A stretch of DNA of 23,680 bases from positions 1 to 23,680 of the IMG/VR virus record IMGVR_UViG_3300009034_000211. One strand, given 5' to 3'. Numbering within the stretch: the stretch's first letter is position 1; each line of letters starts with the position of its first letter. Both the position numbers and the translations under genes were made by a program. The DNA comes from a virus. The notes under the pieces were generated by a model. That model was not told the DNA's origin and did no database searches. It was given only the letters and a program-made list of their open reading frames with translations. Of the stretch, positions 1-7,146 are shown one piece after another.

Positions 1-1
1 C

Positions 2-1777
2 CTCCCAACCCGCGCGGTAGAGAAACAAGCCGATCCGTACATGGAGATCCCGGACGAAGACAAGGCGCCTTATGCCTATTCTGTGCAGCATCATTTTCGC
101 GGAAAATCTATGCATTCGGATCTCCGCATTGTACTGCGACCGAAGCGTCTGCTAATCGGCTGGACGTTGCTCACCGGCATCAAGGGAGAGATCAAAGAAC
201 CCGTCACCAAGCTATCGCAGGCTCGGGCGCTGAGCCGAACGCGCATGGATGAGATTTCCAAGATCAACTGGAACACCGGAGAGTGGGCGAAGAGGCGCAA
301 GCGCGGTGTGAAAGAGCCAGTTCGCACTTCAATCAACTCGGTTCGGAAGGCAGCGGAGCCGTACGATTGGCTCAATGTCGAAGGTGCCACTAAGATGCCT
401 GAGGAGGGCAAGCCGCCACCCGTGGGAGGGACGCGAGAGTTCCCTGGCGTGTTCCAGATCGTGGACCAGGGCGAGGCTGAATACTTGGCTCAAAAAGTTT
501 GGCTCCACGAGTATGCAATGGTCGGCAAGGCGCTCAACTACCGGATCTTCTTCCGCCAGCTTCGGTTGAAGAAAGACGGCACTCCAGACGATGAGGATCT
601 ACCTGAAAACCTGAAAGGCGAGGTGCTGAGTAAAGCGGTACTCCCACCTTCAGAGGAGTCTGAGTTGCCTGGACCTGTTTGGCTGTGTATCCGTCCAGAC
701 GATCAGACTCCCTATGTGCTCGACCGCGACGCCGTAAAAAAAGGTTGGATGCCTCCGGTGGGAATCTCAGCGCTGCCAAAGGCTATCCGCAAGCAGGTGC
801 CGGTCGAGTACCGCTACTGGAAAAGCAAGACAGCTGCCAAGGCCAAGCAGACTCGTGACGCGCTGCAACTGGCGATCAAGGCGAAAGACGTGGAGATCGA
901 CTACACCGCGCCGTACAAGCGGCGAACCACGAAGGCCAGCATGCTCGACGCACGATTCGTGCTTCAAGAGCAGACCTGGCGAGGTCCGATCCAGATCCGC
1001 GTCGGTCCGTCCCGAACGCTCTGGCACCTACGGCTGGATGTTGGTCGACCGGAACTGATCGTCGTTGAGATGTACTTGAACCCGCTGGACAACAAGCGGC
1101 TCGCGGCGGACGTGAAGGACGATCCGCACAAGGAGAGCATGAAATTCGAGGGCGAGATCAAGCCGAGTCACTATCTGAACCCGACGAAGGCCACGCCTTC
1201 AAACATCGAGATCCTGGATTCCGGAAAAGCCTCGGTCCTGTCCTACAGCGACAAGTTTCTGAAGGTGCAGATCAAGGGCGAGCTACTGAAAGGCTTGTAC
1301 GAGGCTAAGCGCTCGGACGGCGACTGGTTGTGGCAGCCTTCTGTCCCGGGTCCGGAGGTGAAGAAGGAGGCTGGAGAAATGGCAGAGGTATTCAAAGCGG
1401 CGTTCGTCAACGAGACCGTGATCGCGAAGGTGGACAAGGAAAAGCGAATCGTCACCGGCATAGTCCTAGAACCGGACGAGGTGGACGCGCAGGGCGATAC
1501 AATCGATGCTGAGGCCATCGAGCGCGCAGCACACAAGTTTCTGGCGAGCTACAACCGCGAGACTCAGCTCGGGGTGCTGCACACGATGTTCGGAGAGATA
1601 GGCGTGGAGTTGGTCGAGTCCTGGATAGCAAAAACGAGTTTCAAACTCGGCGATCAGAAGGTGACAAAGGGTACGTGGCTCATGTCGAACAAGATTAACG
1701 ACGACACGCTATGGAAGAAGGTGAAGAAGGGGGAAATCACCGGATTTTCTATTCAGGGAGTGGCAACCGTAATATGA
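2..1777 (+). CDS. XkdF-type prohead protease with two N-terminal LigD phosphoesterase-like modules (5' partial)
   Basis: The C-terminal part (about residues 447-578, counting from the ATG at 41) reads as an XkdF-like serine protease of phage proheads. It has the segment VDAQGDTIDAEAIERAAH, a candidate catalytic His514 in VLHTMF, Ser527 in VESWIA, and the closing GFSIQG. Such proteases process scaffold and capsid during head maturation. Upstream are two modules resembling the 3'-phosphoesterase domain of bacterial LigD. Module 1 (about 12-175) has VQHHFRGKSMHSDLRI, keeping the H-x-D-x-R metal signature (H25, D27, R29). Module 2 (about 304-432) keeps the later part of the fold (FEGEIKPSHY, IEILDSGKA, KGELLKGLY, DWLW) but has lost the HxDxR residues. 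The frame is open to the left edge and the ATG at 41 has no Shine-Dalgarno, so the true start probably lies outside the window. The protease call is solid; the phosphoesterase relationship is my reading of motifs. Confidence 0.82.
   Translation, partial: LPTRAVEKQADPYMEIPDEDKAPYAYSVQHHFRGKSMHSDLRIVLRPKRLLIGWTLLTGIKGEIKEPVTKLSQARALSRTRMDEISKINWNTGEWAKRRKRGVKEPVRTSINSVRKAAEPYDWLNVEGATKMPEEGKPPPVGGTREFPGVFQIVDQGEAEYLAQKVWLHEYAMVGKALNYRIFFRQLRLKKDGTPDDEDLPENLKGEVLSKAVLPPSEESELPGPVWLCIRPDDQTPYVLDRDAVKKGWMPPVGISALPKAIRKQVPVEYRYWKSKTAAKAKQTRDALQLAIKAKDVEIDYTAPYKRRTTKASMLDARFVLQEQTWRGPIQIRVGPSRTLWHLRLDVGRPELIVVEMYLNPLDNKRLAADVKDDPHKESMKFEGEIKPSHYLNPTKATPSNIEILDSGKASVLSYSDKFLKVQIKGELLKGLYEAKRSDGDWLWQPSVPGPEVKKEAGEMAEVFKAAFVNETVIAKVDKEKRIVTGIVLEPDEVDAQGDTIDAEAIERAAHKFLASYNRETQLGVLHTMFGEIGVELVESWIAKTSFKLGDQKVTKGTWLMSNKINDDTLWKKVKKGEITGFSIQGVATVI
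1364..1381 (+). promoter_or_regulatory. Strong internal ribosome binding site for a stand-alone protease product
   Basis: AAGGAGG (1364-1370) lies 8 bases before an in-frame ATG at 1379, which is residue 447 of the fusion. Translation from here gives a 132-residue protein starting MAEVFKAAFV, which is where XkdF-type proteases normally begin. This is a better start signal than anything at position 41. The protease may therefore be made both fused to the phosphoesterase-like part and alone. The signal is visible; its use is inferred. Confidence 0.5.
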
Positions 1778-2004
1778 ACAAAAATAAATCTCTTGACAGC
1801 AAGAACAACAGTTTGTCACAATTGAGGCATGAGAACGGAAAGACCCAATGCAATCTTCTAGGTTTGTACTTTGAGAGCCTGAAGCAGCGTGGTTTTTTCG
1901 GTCAGGTTACTTTGAAATTTGAAGCAGGCAAAGTCGTCTACGTCAACGAGAGTCGCGGTTGGACGCGGCTAGAAGAGCTGGGGAGCGAGTTAGGCAACAA
2001 GTAG
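1774..2004 (+). CDS. Small YezD/DUF2292-like protein of unknown function
   Basis: A 76-residue protein. The ATG at 1774 overlaps the TGA of the protease gene (ATGA), suggesting translational coupling; a longer reading from 1711 is possible but would overlap the protease gene by 67 bases. The core, LKQRGFFGQVTLKFEAGKVV followed by YVNES, resembles the small YezD/DUF2292 family, whose members have a short helix followed by a GxVTxxxxxGKV beta-hairpin. No function is established for that family. The start of the gene is AT-rich compared with its neighbours. An intrinsic terminator follows 36 bases after the stop, so the gene closes a transcription unit inside the head operon, as a late-acquired cargo (moron) gene might. 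Family assignment is tentative. Confidence 0.55.
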   Translation: MNKNKSLDSKNNSLSQLRHENGKTQCNLLGLYFESLKQRGFFGQVTLKFEAGKVVYVNESRGWTRLEELGSELGNK

Positions 2005-2039
2005 ACGACTCAAAAAAACGAGGTATCGGAGAAAACCGG

Positions 2040-2071
2040 ACCCCGGATGGCATAAGCCGTCCGGGGTTTTT
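2040..2071 (+). terminator. Intrinsic (Rho-independent) terminator
   Basis: The arm CCCCGGATGGC (2041-2051) and the arm GCCGTCCGGGG (2056-2066) pair over 11 positions with one G-T wobble around the loop ATAA, followed by TTTTT. It sits between the YezD-like gene and the scaffold-like gene. Because it lies inside an otherwise continuous late operon, it probably acts as an attenuator, or is overridden by antitermination. Confidence 0.85.
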
Positions 2072-2095
2072 GCGTTCCAAAGGGGAGTTAGTCGG

Positions 2096-3283
2096 ATGGG
2101 CGAGACGGAAAACGATAAGGACAACCCACGCAGGATTCTCGACGTAGACGTTCGGGAGGTATCGCTGGTAGATCGCGCAGCGAACCTCCGTAAATTTCTG
2201 ATCATCAAACGACTCAAGGAGGAAGAAATGGGCGCATTTCAAGCGGAAGTGGACGCACTGCTGAAGAACGAGGATGGCGGAGACTTCAAGCCTATCTTCG
2301 AGGGCATCGCCGAAGTCGAAAAGGCACTGCCCGAAACCGAGGGCGATCCAGGATCGTTCTGGGAGTCGGACAACGAGGAGATCACAAAAGCGCTACCAGC
2401 CGATCTGGCCAAGGCGATCCGCGATGTATCGGCGTGGATGAAGCGCCTTTCGCGCATGAAGGGCGCGCCCGGTCCGGCCATCGCGCGGGTTCTGACTTTC
2501 CTGGGCAAGGTGGTCGGAGGAAAATACCCGTACCCGAAGCCGGTTGGCAAGGCCGAGGACATCCCGACGGAAGAGGAGGCGAAGAAGGCGCTGACCGAGG
2601 AGTTGGAGAAGGCGATCAAGAGCGTCGCGGAGTTCATGGCCAAGGCCGCCAACGGCAAGCTTCCGATCCCGGAAGCGGAAAAGGACGAGGTCGCGAAGGC
2701 CGTGCCCGCAGATCTCGCGTCGGCGATCAAGCGCGTCGTGTCCTTCCTGAACAAAGTCGTGGGCGGTCAATATCCGTACCCGAAGCCGGGCGCTGCCGGT
2801 GGCGCTGGCGGGTATCCAGCGCCTGCCAAGAAGTCTGACGATGTGGCTGATCCGGGCGCGGATGCGGAGATCCCCGCGGTACAAGTCATGGATGATGGGA
2901 GCGTGATCGTCAAGGGCCAGGCCGTGAGCAAGGGGAAGAAGTTCACCGCTTCAAGAATCGGCGCGATCAAGGACACGGCTCTGCAGATGATCAAGCTGCT
3001 GGGCGAAGTCGGAGACGAGGATACCAGAAAGGCGCTCGGTGATGCGCTGAAGGCGCTCACGGGTGCGGCAGAGCCCGCAGCCCAAGGGGTCCAGGCCGTT
3101 GGTGCCCAGAAGTCGGAGCTGGAACCCGAAGTCGAGGAGCTGCGCAAGCAGCTCGCCGATGTGACCAAGCAACTAGAAGAAGTGGTGAAGGAGCGGAAGG
3201 CTGGATCAGGTATCGAAGACGGCACCGCAGCCGCACGAGTTGAGAAGAAGGAGGAGGATGGGTTCTGGGGCGGCGTGATCTGA
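2096..3283 (+). CDS. Scaffold-like prohead protein with internal repeats
   Basis: A 395-residue, very charged protein between the protease and the major capsid gene, the usual place for a scaffold. The start at 2096 has AAGGGGAG (2079-2086) ahead of it. Residues 14-38 contain VREVSLVDRAANLRKFLIIK, a motif I associate with phage prohead proteins. Residues 98-235 hold repeated amphipathic units beginning with KALPADLAKAI or KAVPADLASAI; the motif VVGG-K/Q-YPYPKP occurs at 139-149 and 221-231. A coiled-coil-like heptad stretch runs from about 340 to 368, and the C-terminus is DGFWGGVI. The long helical, repeat-rich make-up suits a scaffold that is removed by the protease. I infer the scaffold role from position and composition, not from a clear family match. 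A second in-frame start exists at 2228. Confidence 0.65.
   Translation: MGETENDKDNPRRILDVDVREVSLVDRAANLRKFLIIKRLKEEEMGAFQAEVDALLKNEDGGDFKPIFEGIAEVEKALPETEGDPGSFWESDNEEITKALPADLAKAIRDVSAWMKRLSRMKGAPGPAIARVLTFLGKVVGGKYPYPKPVGKAEDIPTEEEAKKALTEELEKAIKSVAEFMAKAANGKLPIPEAEKDEVAKAVPADLASAIKRVVSFLNKVVGGQYPYPKPGAAGGAGGYPAPAKKSDDVADPGADAEIPAVQVMDDGSVIVKGQAVSKGKKFTASRIGAIKDTALQMIKLLGEVGDEDTRKALGDALKALTGAAEPAAQGVQAVGAQKSELEPEVEELRKQLADVTKQLEEVVKERKAGSGIEDGTAAARVEKKEEDGFWGGVI
2217..2230 (+). promoter_or_regulatory. Internal ribosome binding site and in-frame start in the scaffold-like gene
   Basis: AGGAGG (2217-2222) stands 5 bases before the ATG at 2228, residue 45 of the scaffold-like protein. A product starting MGAFQAEVDALLKNEDGG would lack the VSLVDRAAN segment. 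Nested in-frame products are common in head-assembly genes (lambda C/Nu3, for example). The site is clear but its use is inferred; the purine-rich stretch could also simply encode KEEE. Confidence 0.4.
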
Positions 3284-3346
3284 AAGACTCATCTGGCCTC
3301 GTAGCACAGGATAACAAACTTTCTCTAAGAATAGGAGGAGGAGACC

Positions 3347-4540
3347 ATGGGCGGTATTTCAAACGAAGAACTGTTGCGCAAGGCAGCGATCCTGCTGGAC
3401 ACCCTTGCAACGTCTGGGAAGCTGAACCCCAAGCAGGCCGACCGATTCATCGACTACGTGGTGGACGAGACGATCCTGAAGAACAACGCGAGAATCGAGC
3501 GCTTCCGGAACGAAGCACTGGACATCGACAAGATCGGAGTCGGCGCACGCGTCATGGTCCCGTTCACGGAAGCGACGGATCCGGGCGTAAGGATCGGCGT
3601 CACGACTTCCAAGGTCACTCTGACCCCCAAGGCGGTTATGGTGCCCTTCGAGATCGGCGATCTCTTCAAGGAGCGGAGCATCGAGGAGAATGTGGCGGAC
3701 CATGTGGTGAAAATGATGGCCAAGGCCTTCGCCAACAACTGGGAGGAACTCTACATCAACGGCGATACCAACGGACACGCCATCCTCGAAAGCAACTACC
3801 CAGGCGGCGCAGACGCCACCAGGTACCGCAAAGACTCGCTCATGGCGCTGTTCGACGGCTGGTTCCGTCTGGCCGACGGCGGGAACTCGTTCGACGCGCA
3901 GGGAGCCAACATAGGCATTTCCGTATTCGGCGGAATGGTCCGAAAGATGCCGACGAAGTTCCGGCGCAACAAACGAGATCTCCGGTTTTTCATCTCGCCC
4001 GATCTGGCCAGCCTCTACTACGAGAAGCTGGCGTCGCGGTCGACCGCGCTCGGCGATGCAACGGCCGGCGGCGCACCGCACGCACCCCTAGGCATCCCGC
4101 TGGTGGAAGTCCCGCTGCTGGACCTCCTGCCGCCGGTAGTCGAGCACGTGGTCCTGACCGGTACCGCTGCCACGGCCCTGCGCTACGGCCCGATTAGCAG
4201 CGTGGTCGTGACGACTTCGACGCTGGGCGCGACTCCGGAAGACGCATATACCGAGGACACCGACTACGTGGTGGACTACACCGCAGGTACGATCGCACGA
4301 GCAGGCGGAAGCACTATCGGATCCGGTGCGACCGTGAAGGTCACGTACAAGGCGAACCCGCAGATCGTGCTAACACACTATATGAACTACATTTCTGCAA
4401 TAAATACAAGCATTTCCATAGAACGTGACCGCCGAATTTTCGCCCGTCTTGACCAATACGCCATTCATGCGTCGGTTGCCTGCGAGTTCGAGGAGGACAC
4501 CGCGCTGGTCAAGGGGATCAACATCGGCAGCAGCATCTAG
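3347..4540 (+). CDS. Major capsid protein (HK97 fold) with a beta-rich insertion
   Basis: A 397-residue protein that forms the icosahedral shell. It follows the protease and scaffold-like genes and has a very strong Shine-Dalgarno (AGGAGGAGG, 3333-3341), as expected for the most abundant virion protein. The N-terminus resembles the helix of HK97-type capsids (LLRKAAILLDTLATSGKLNP), followed by an E-loop-like region with VMVPFTEATDPG and a spine-helix-like segment (VADHVVKMMAKAFANNWEEL). The C-terminal strands (IVLTHYMNYISAINTSIS, and RRIFARLDQYAIHASVAC) fit the P and A domains. Residues about 265-342 form a Thr/Val/Gly-rich beta domain (including YTEDTDYVVDYTAGTI and GATVKVTYKANPQ) that looks like an Ig-like decoration insert. 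Identification rests on context and overall pattern; I see no clash with it. Confidence 0.85.
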   Translation: MGGISNEELLRKAAILLDTLATSGKLNPKQADRFIDYVVDETILKNNARIERFRNEALDIDKIGVGARVMVPFTEATDPGVRIGVTTSKVTLTPKAVMVPFEIGDLFKERSIEENVADHVVKMMAKAFANNWEELYINGDTNGHAILESNYPGGADATRYRKDSLMALFDGWFRLADGGNSFDAQGANIGISVFGGMVRKMPTKFRRNKRDLRFFISPDLASLYYEKLASRSTALGDATAGGAPHAPLGIPLVEVPLLDLLPPVVEHVVLTGTAATALRYGPISSVVVTTSTLGATPEDAYTEDTDYVVDYTAGTIARAGGSTIGSGATVKVTYKANPQIVLTHYMNYISAINTSISIERDRRIFARLDQYAIHASVACEFEEDTALVKGINIGSSI

Positions 4541-4609
4541 TAGGTAGTAGCTACCGGATGCTTTTGAAAATCTGAAACGCTATCGATTGGAAACAGGAGG
4601 TTTCTCAAG

Positions 4610-4876
4610 ATGGCACGAGTGAGAGCAGAGTTAAAAGAAGGTTCGTCGTACTCCTTTCGCAACGGACCATCGTTCGTGAGGGGCACACCCCAGACCTTGA
4701 CCGATCCCGAGCTGATCAAGCTGGTGCGCAACTGTGGGTTCTTCACCATGACGGATCTTGAAGCGGAGGAGGCGGCGCGGAAAGCGGAGATTGAATCCGC
4801 CTCTGCCAAGGCTGCGGAAACGAAGCCGGAGTCGGTGAACAAGGGCGGTAGACCAAGAAGGAAGGCCAAGCCGTAG
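4610..4876 (+). CDS. Small head-region protein of unknown function
   Basis: An 88-residue protein starting MARVRAELKEG, with AGGAGG (4595-4600) ahead of the ATG. The first half looks like a small beta domain (YSFRNGPSFVRGTPQTLTD, then ELIKLVRNCGFFTM). The second half is an Ala/Glu-rich helix (LEAEEAARKAEIESASAKAA), and the end is strongly basic (KGGRPRRKAKP). Small proteins of this type often follow capsid genes in PBSX/Mu-like modules and can be head or head-tail accessory proteins, but I recognise no family with confidence. The 69-base gap before it (4541-4609) holds only a weak hairpin (CATC/GGTAG paired with CTACC/GATG, 4534-4560) that is not a convincing terminator. Confidence 0.75.
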   Translation: MARVRAELKEGSSYSFRNGPSFVRGTPQTLTDPELIKLVRNCGFFTMTDLEAEEAARKAEIESASAKAAETKPESVNKGGRPRRKAKP

Positions 4877-4887
4877 AGGTGAGCGAA

Positions 4888-5241
4888 ATGGGCGAAGTTC
4901 TCGTACAACTGAAAGAGACTTCCTTCCCTCAACAGGTGGATGGTTTCCCTGCGGGCGCGAAGCGTTCCGTGAAGGGCGCTCTGCACTTCCGGCCTGGTTC
5001 CGCGACATGGATTACCGACGACGAGTTCCGCTTTATTCTTGACCAGCGTCCGGACACGGCCAGAAACCTCCGAGTACTCAGCAAGAAGCTGGCGGACGTT
5101 CCCACATCAAAGTCCGAGCCCGAACCAGCCGCACCTCCGGATTTATCCGAGGATCCGGAGCCCAAGGCAGTCGAACCAACACCGGAAGAGGCGAGACCGC
5201 GTTCTCGGCGTCGGCGCAGCAACCGCGAGAAGGAAGACTGA
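4888..5241 (+). CDS. Small head/neck-region protein with acidic-proline linker and basic tail
   Basis: A 117-residue protein. I prefer the ATG at 4888 because AGAGGTG (4875-4881) lies 6 bases upstream; a GTG at 4879 in the same frame would add three residues but would fall on the Shine-Dalgarno itself. Residues 1-65 look like a compact domain (VLVQLKETSFPQQVDGFPAG, then WITDDEFRFILDQRPDTARN). After that comes a low-complexity Pro/Glu/Ser stretch, ending in an Arg-rich tail (RPRSRRRRSNREKED) that could bind nucleic acid or capsid charge. No family is recognised. It sits in a run of four small genes between the capsid and the connector, so a head-completion role is plausible but unproven. Confidence 0.7.
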   Translation: MGEVLVQLKETSFPQQVDGFPAGAKRSVKGALHFRPGSATWITDDEFRFILDQRPDTARNLRVLSKKLADVPTSKSEPEPAAPPDLSEDPEPKAVEPTPEEARPRSRRRRSNREKED

Positions 5242-5285
5242 CTCTCGCTCTGACAGCCTGAAGCACGGGCTGGAGGTCTTCGGAG

Positions 5286-5645
5286 GTGCTCCGGGTTCAC
5301 AGCGCTGACGGACGAACGGTGGAGATCGATCTTGAGGACGAGGAGCAAGCGCGTTCATGGTTGGAGAGGTTGAAAGACCCGGCATTTCGGGAGGCCATCA
5401 CGGGCCTGACCGTTTCTCACAACGGCATAACGTACTCGCTTCCGCGTCCAGGGGATTTTCGTCAGGTGGTCTTGACGGCCGAGCCAGTCGTCAACAATGG
5501 GCGCAGGAACAAGGGCGGAGAAAGGCTGCTGTGCTTCGCGGACGACGTGCGGCTGTCGGTAATGGTCCACCGGGAGCAGATCGCAAACGTGCGTATCGCA
5601 CTCTCAAAGCCGGGACGACGCAGATTCGATCCGGAACAGAGGTGA
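5286..5645 (+). CDS. Conserved-looking protein of unknown function (119 residues)
   Basis: Starts with GTG at 5286, supported by GGAGGT (5272-5277) 8 bases upstream. The protein begins MLRVHSADGRTVEIDLEDE, has an amphipathic helix (EQARSWLERLKDPAFREAI), then HNGITYSLPRPGDFRQVVL and a C-terminal part with GGERLLCFADDVRLSVMVH, finishing basic (KPGRRRFDPEQR). The mix of strands and one helix suggests a folded domain, but I do not recognise the family. It is separated from the next gene by 4 bases and shares its direction and tight spacing with the other head/neck genes. Confidence 0.65.
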   Translation: MLRVHSADGRTVEIDLEDEEQARSWLERLKDPAFREAITGLTVSHNGITYSLPRPGDFRQVVLTAEPVVNNGRRNKGGERLLCFADDVRLSVMVHREQIANVRIALSKPGRRRFDPEQR

Positions 5646-5649
5646 GGCA

Positions 5650-6045
5650 GTGAACGACGAAACCGAAAAAGCTCAGGTCGGAACGGTGGTAATGGTCGAG
5701 AAGGCTGACCTACCTCTACGAAATCAGGAATCGATCGGCGAGTTCAACGAGAAGATGGACCGCGCTCTGACAGAGCACTTCAAGGGGTTGGAACTTCCGA
5801 AGAAGCCTCGGCATCTCTGGATCAACGAAGTCTACGCCGATAGAATCGTGGCCTGCATAAACTGGTTCACGAAAGAGGATGAGCTGCACGATCCGAGCAC
5901 GCACTACCAGCTTTCGTACACGCGAGGTGCGAACGGAGTGTTCACCTTCGGCGGCGCGACGGAGGTCGAGCGAAAGACATCATGGACCAAGAGAGCCGAG
6001 TTGCGGAAGCGGCTGGCCGACGACTTTTGGAAGGGGGCCGTCTGA
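5650..6045 (+). CDS. Small head/neck protein of unknown function
   Basis: A 131-residue protein starting with GTG at 5650, preceded by AGAGGTGAGG across the stop of the upstream gene. The centre reads WINEVYADRIVACINWF, then STHYQLSYTRGANGVFTFGG and EVERKTSWTKRAELR. The pattern of a hydrophobic Y-x-L/V-x-Y strand followed by a Gly-rich turn and FTFGGATEV resembles short beta segments I associate with phage prohead-protease and head proteins, but the match is too short to name a family. Its TGA at 6043-6045 directly abuts the TTG start of the connector gene, implying coupled translation. Confidence 0.65.
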   Translation: MNDETEKAQVGTVVMVEKADLPLRNQESIGEFNEKMDRALTEHFKGLELPKKPRHLWINEVYADRIVACINWFTKEDELHDPSTHYQLSYTRGANGVFTFGGATEVERKTSWTKRAELRKRLADDFWKGAV

Positions 6046-7146
6046 TTGGGCGCCTACGTAACAGTGCAGGACGTTCGCGACGAGGGCTTGACGGATATCA
6101 CGAAGTATCCGGACAAGAAGGTCGTGGACTACATCCGAACCTGGCAGGAATTGCTGGACAGAGCATGTCGGCAGTGGTTTGAGTCACGAACGCTCACTCT
6201 CCTGCTCGATGGCAACGATTCTGATACCCTCTTCTTCGGCGTGCCGATCATCTCGGTAGAGCATCTGAAACTGAACGGCTCTACCGCCGCGCTTGACGCC
6301 AGCCTGTACAAGGTCTACTCCGAAAAGTCCTACCCAGACAATCGTAGGAATCCCAAGATCTCGCTGGTTAGCCCTGATGCTGTGCGAGACATCTATACAG
6401 CTCCACTCACTTACGGACGTCTGAAGTTTCATCTCGGCCGAAAGAACCAGGAAGTGAAAGGCGCGTTCGGTTACGTGGAAGACGGTATCCCGGCGCATGG
6501 TGCCGTTCAGTTCGTTACGAAGGCGGAACTAGTCGATGGCGAGACCTTCGTGCTCCCCGACGGCACGAATCCGGCAGTCACGTTCTATTTCGATGTCTCT
6601 GGATCTTACGTACCGCCTAGCGGATACGATGCAACGAACGTGCGCGTGGATGTGTCTGGCGATACCACGGCGGACGAAGTCGCGGCCACGGCTAAGACCG
6701 CGATCAACGGGGCCGCTGCGCTGGACATCACGGCGGGCACCATCGAGACCGGCGGGCTTCTTCGCTTGGAGAACGACGCGGGCGGCACCACCGGGAACCA
6801 GGCGATCACGGAGACAGTAGCCGATACTGGATTCGCTGCTTATGGAATGGTCGGTGGTGGCGTTCCGTACGCAATCGTACGCGCCCTGATCAAACTGGTT
6901 ATCGAGAAGCTGACGAGCCCGATGTATGGTGGCGGTGCTGTAACGCCATCCCCGTCGGCGCTGGGTGCAATCTTGAGCGAAAAAACTGACGGACATGAAA
7001 TCCGCTATCAGCCGGCTGGCGGCGGGTTCGGAGAGCGCAAGCCGGGGCTGAGCGGCATCACGAGCGATCCGGAGATTTTGGACATCATTACTCTATATCG
7101 TGCGCCACTCGGGGTGGCGTCGCCAGTCGCATGGTCGTACACATGA
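6046..7146 (+). CDS. Head-tail connector (adaptor) protein with a large inserted domain
   Basis: A 366-residue protein starting with TTG at 6046, with AAGGGGG (6031-6037) upstream; the N-terminus (MGAYVTVQDVRDEGLTDIT) immediately begins a helical adaptor-like domain, which supports this start. Helices containing VVDYIRTWQELLDRACRQWF, then strands with TLLLDGNDSDTLFFG, fit the gp6-like adaptors that join the portal to the neck. Residues about 158-271 are a Thr/Gly/Val-rich module that separates VKGAFGYVEDGIP from VPYAIVRALIKLVIEKL, two segments that would normally be contiguous, so it appears inserted in a surface loop. A closely related module occurs in the J-like baseplate protein. The stop overlaps the start of the GIY-YIG gene. 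The adaptor role is inferred from position and the helix pattern. Confidence 0.7.
   Translation: MGAYVTVQDVRDEGLTDITKYPDKKVVDYIRTWQELLDRACRQWFESRTLTLLLDGNDSDTLFFGVPIISVEHLKLNGSTAALDASLYKVYSEKSYPDNRRNPKISLVSPDAVRDIYTAPLTYGRLKFHLGRKNQEVKGAFGYVEDGIPAHGAVQFVTKAELVDGETFVLPDGTNPAVTFYFDVSGSYVPPSGYDATNVRVDVSGDTTADEVAATAKTAINGAAALDITAGTIETGGLLRLENDAGGTTGNQAITETVADTGFAAYGMVGGGVPYAIVRALIKLVIEKLTSPMYGGGAVTPSPSALGAILSEKTDGHEIRYQPAGGGFGERKPGLSGITSDPEILDIITLYRAPLGVASPVAWSYT
6517..6858 (+). repeat. Shared inserted domain, copy A (in the connector)
   Basis: Residues 158-271 of the connector. Over a 60-residue ungapped core starting GETFVLPDGTNPAV, I count 38 identities with copy B (21991-22320), about 63% by hand. 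The two copies share DGTNPAV, VDVSGDTT, TAING and end in GM-V/S-GG. Their hosts are otherwise unrelated, so this is a mobile or duplicated domain. Confidence 0.75.

Noticed and set aside
1792-1822. A consensus -35 box TTGACA with CACAAT 19 bases later, a possible promoter for the YezD-like gene
   Set aside because: It lies inside the coding region after the start codon, the spacing is too long and the -10 match is weak.
1959-2147. A 62-codon frame across the terminator
   Set aside because: It reads through the terminator hairpin and overlaps two better genes; its sequence (RTPDGISRPGF) is simply the translated hairpin.
4534-4565. Hairpin after the capsid gene as a terminator
   Set aside because: Short, interrupted stem and only four T residues; at most a weak pause or mRNA-stabilising element.
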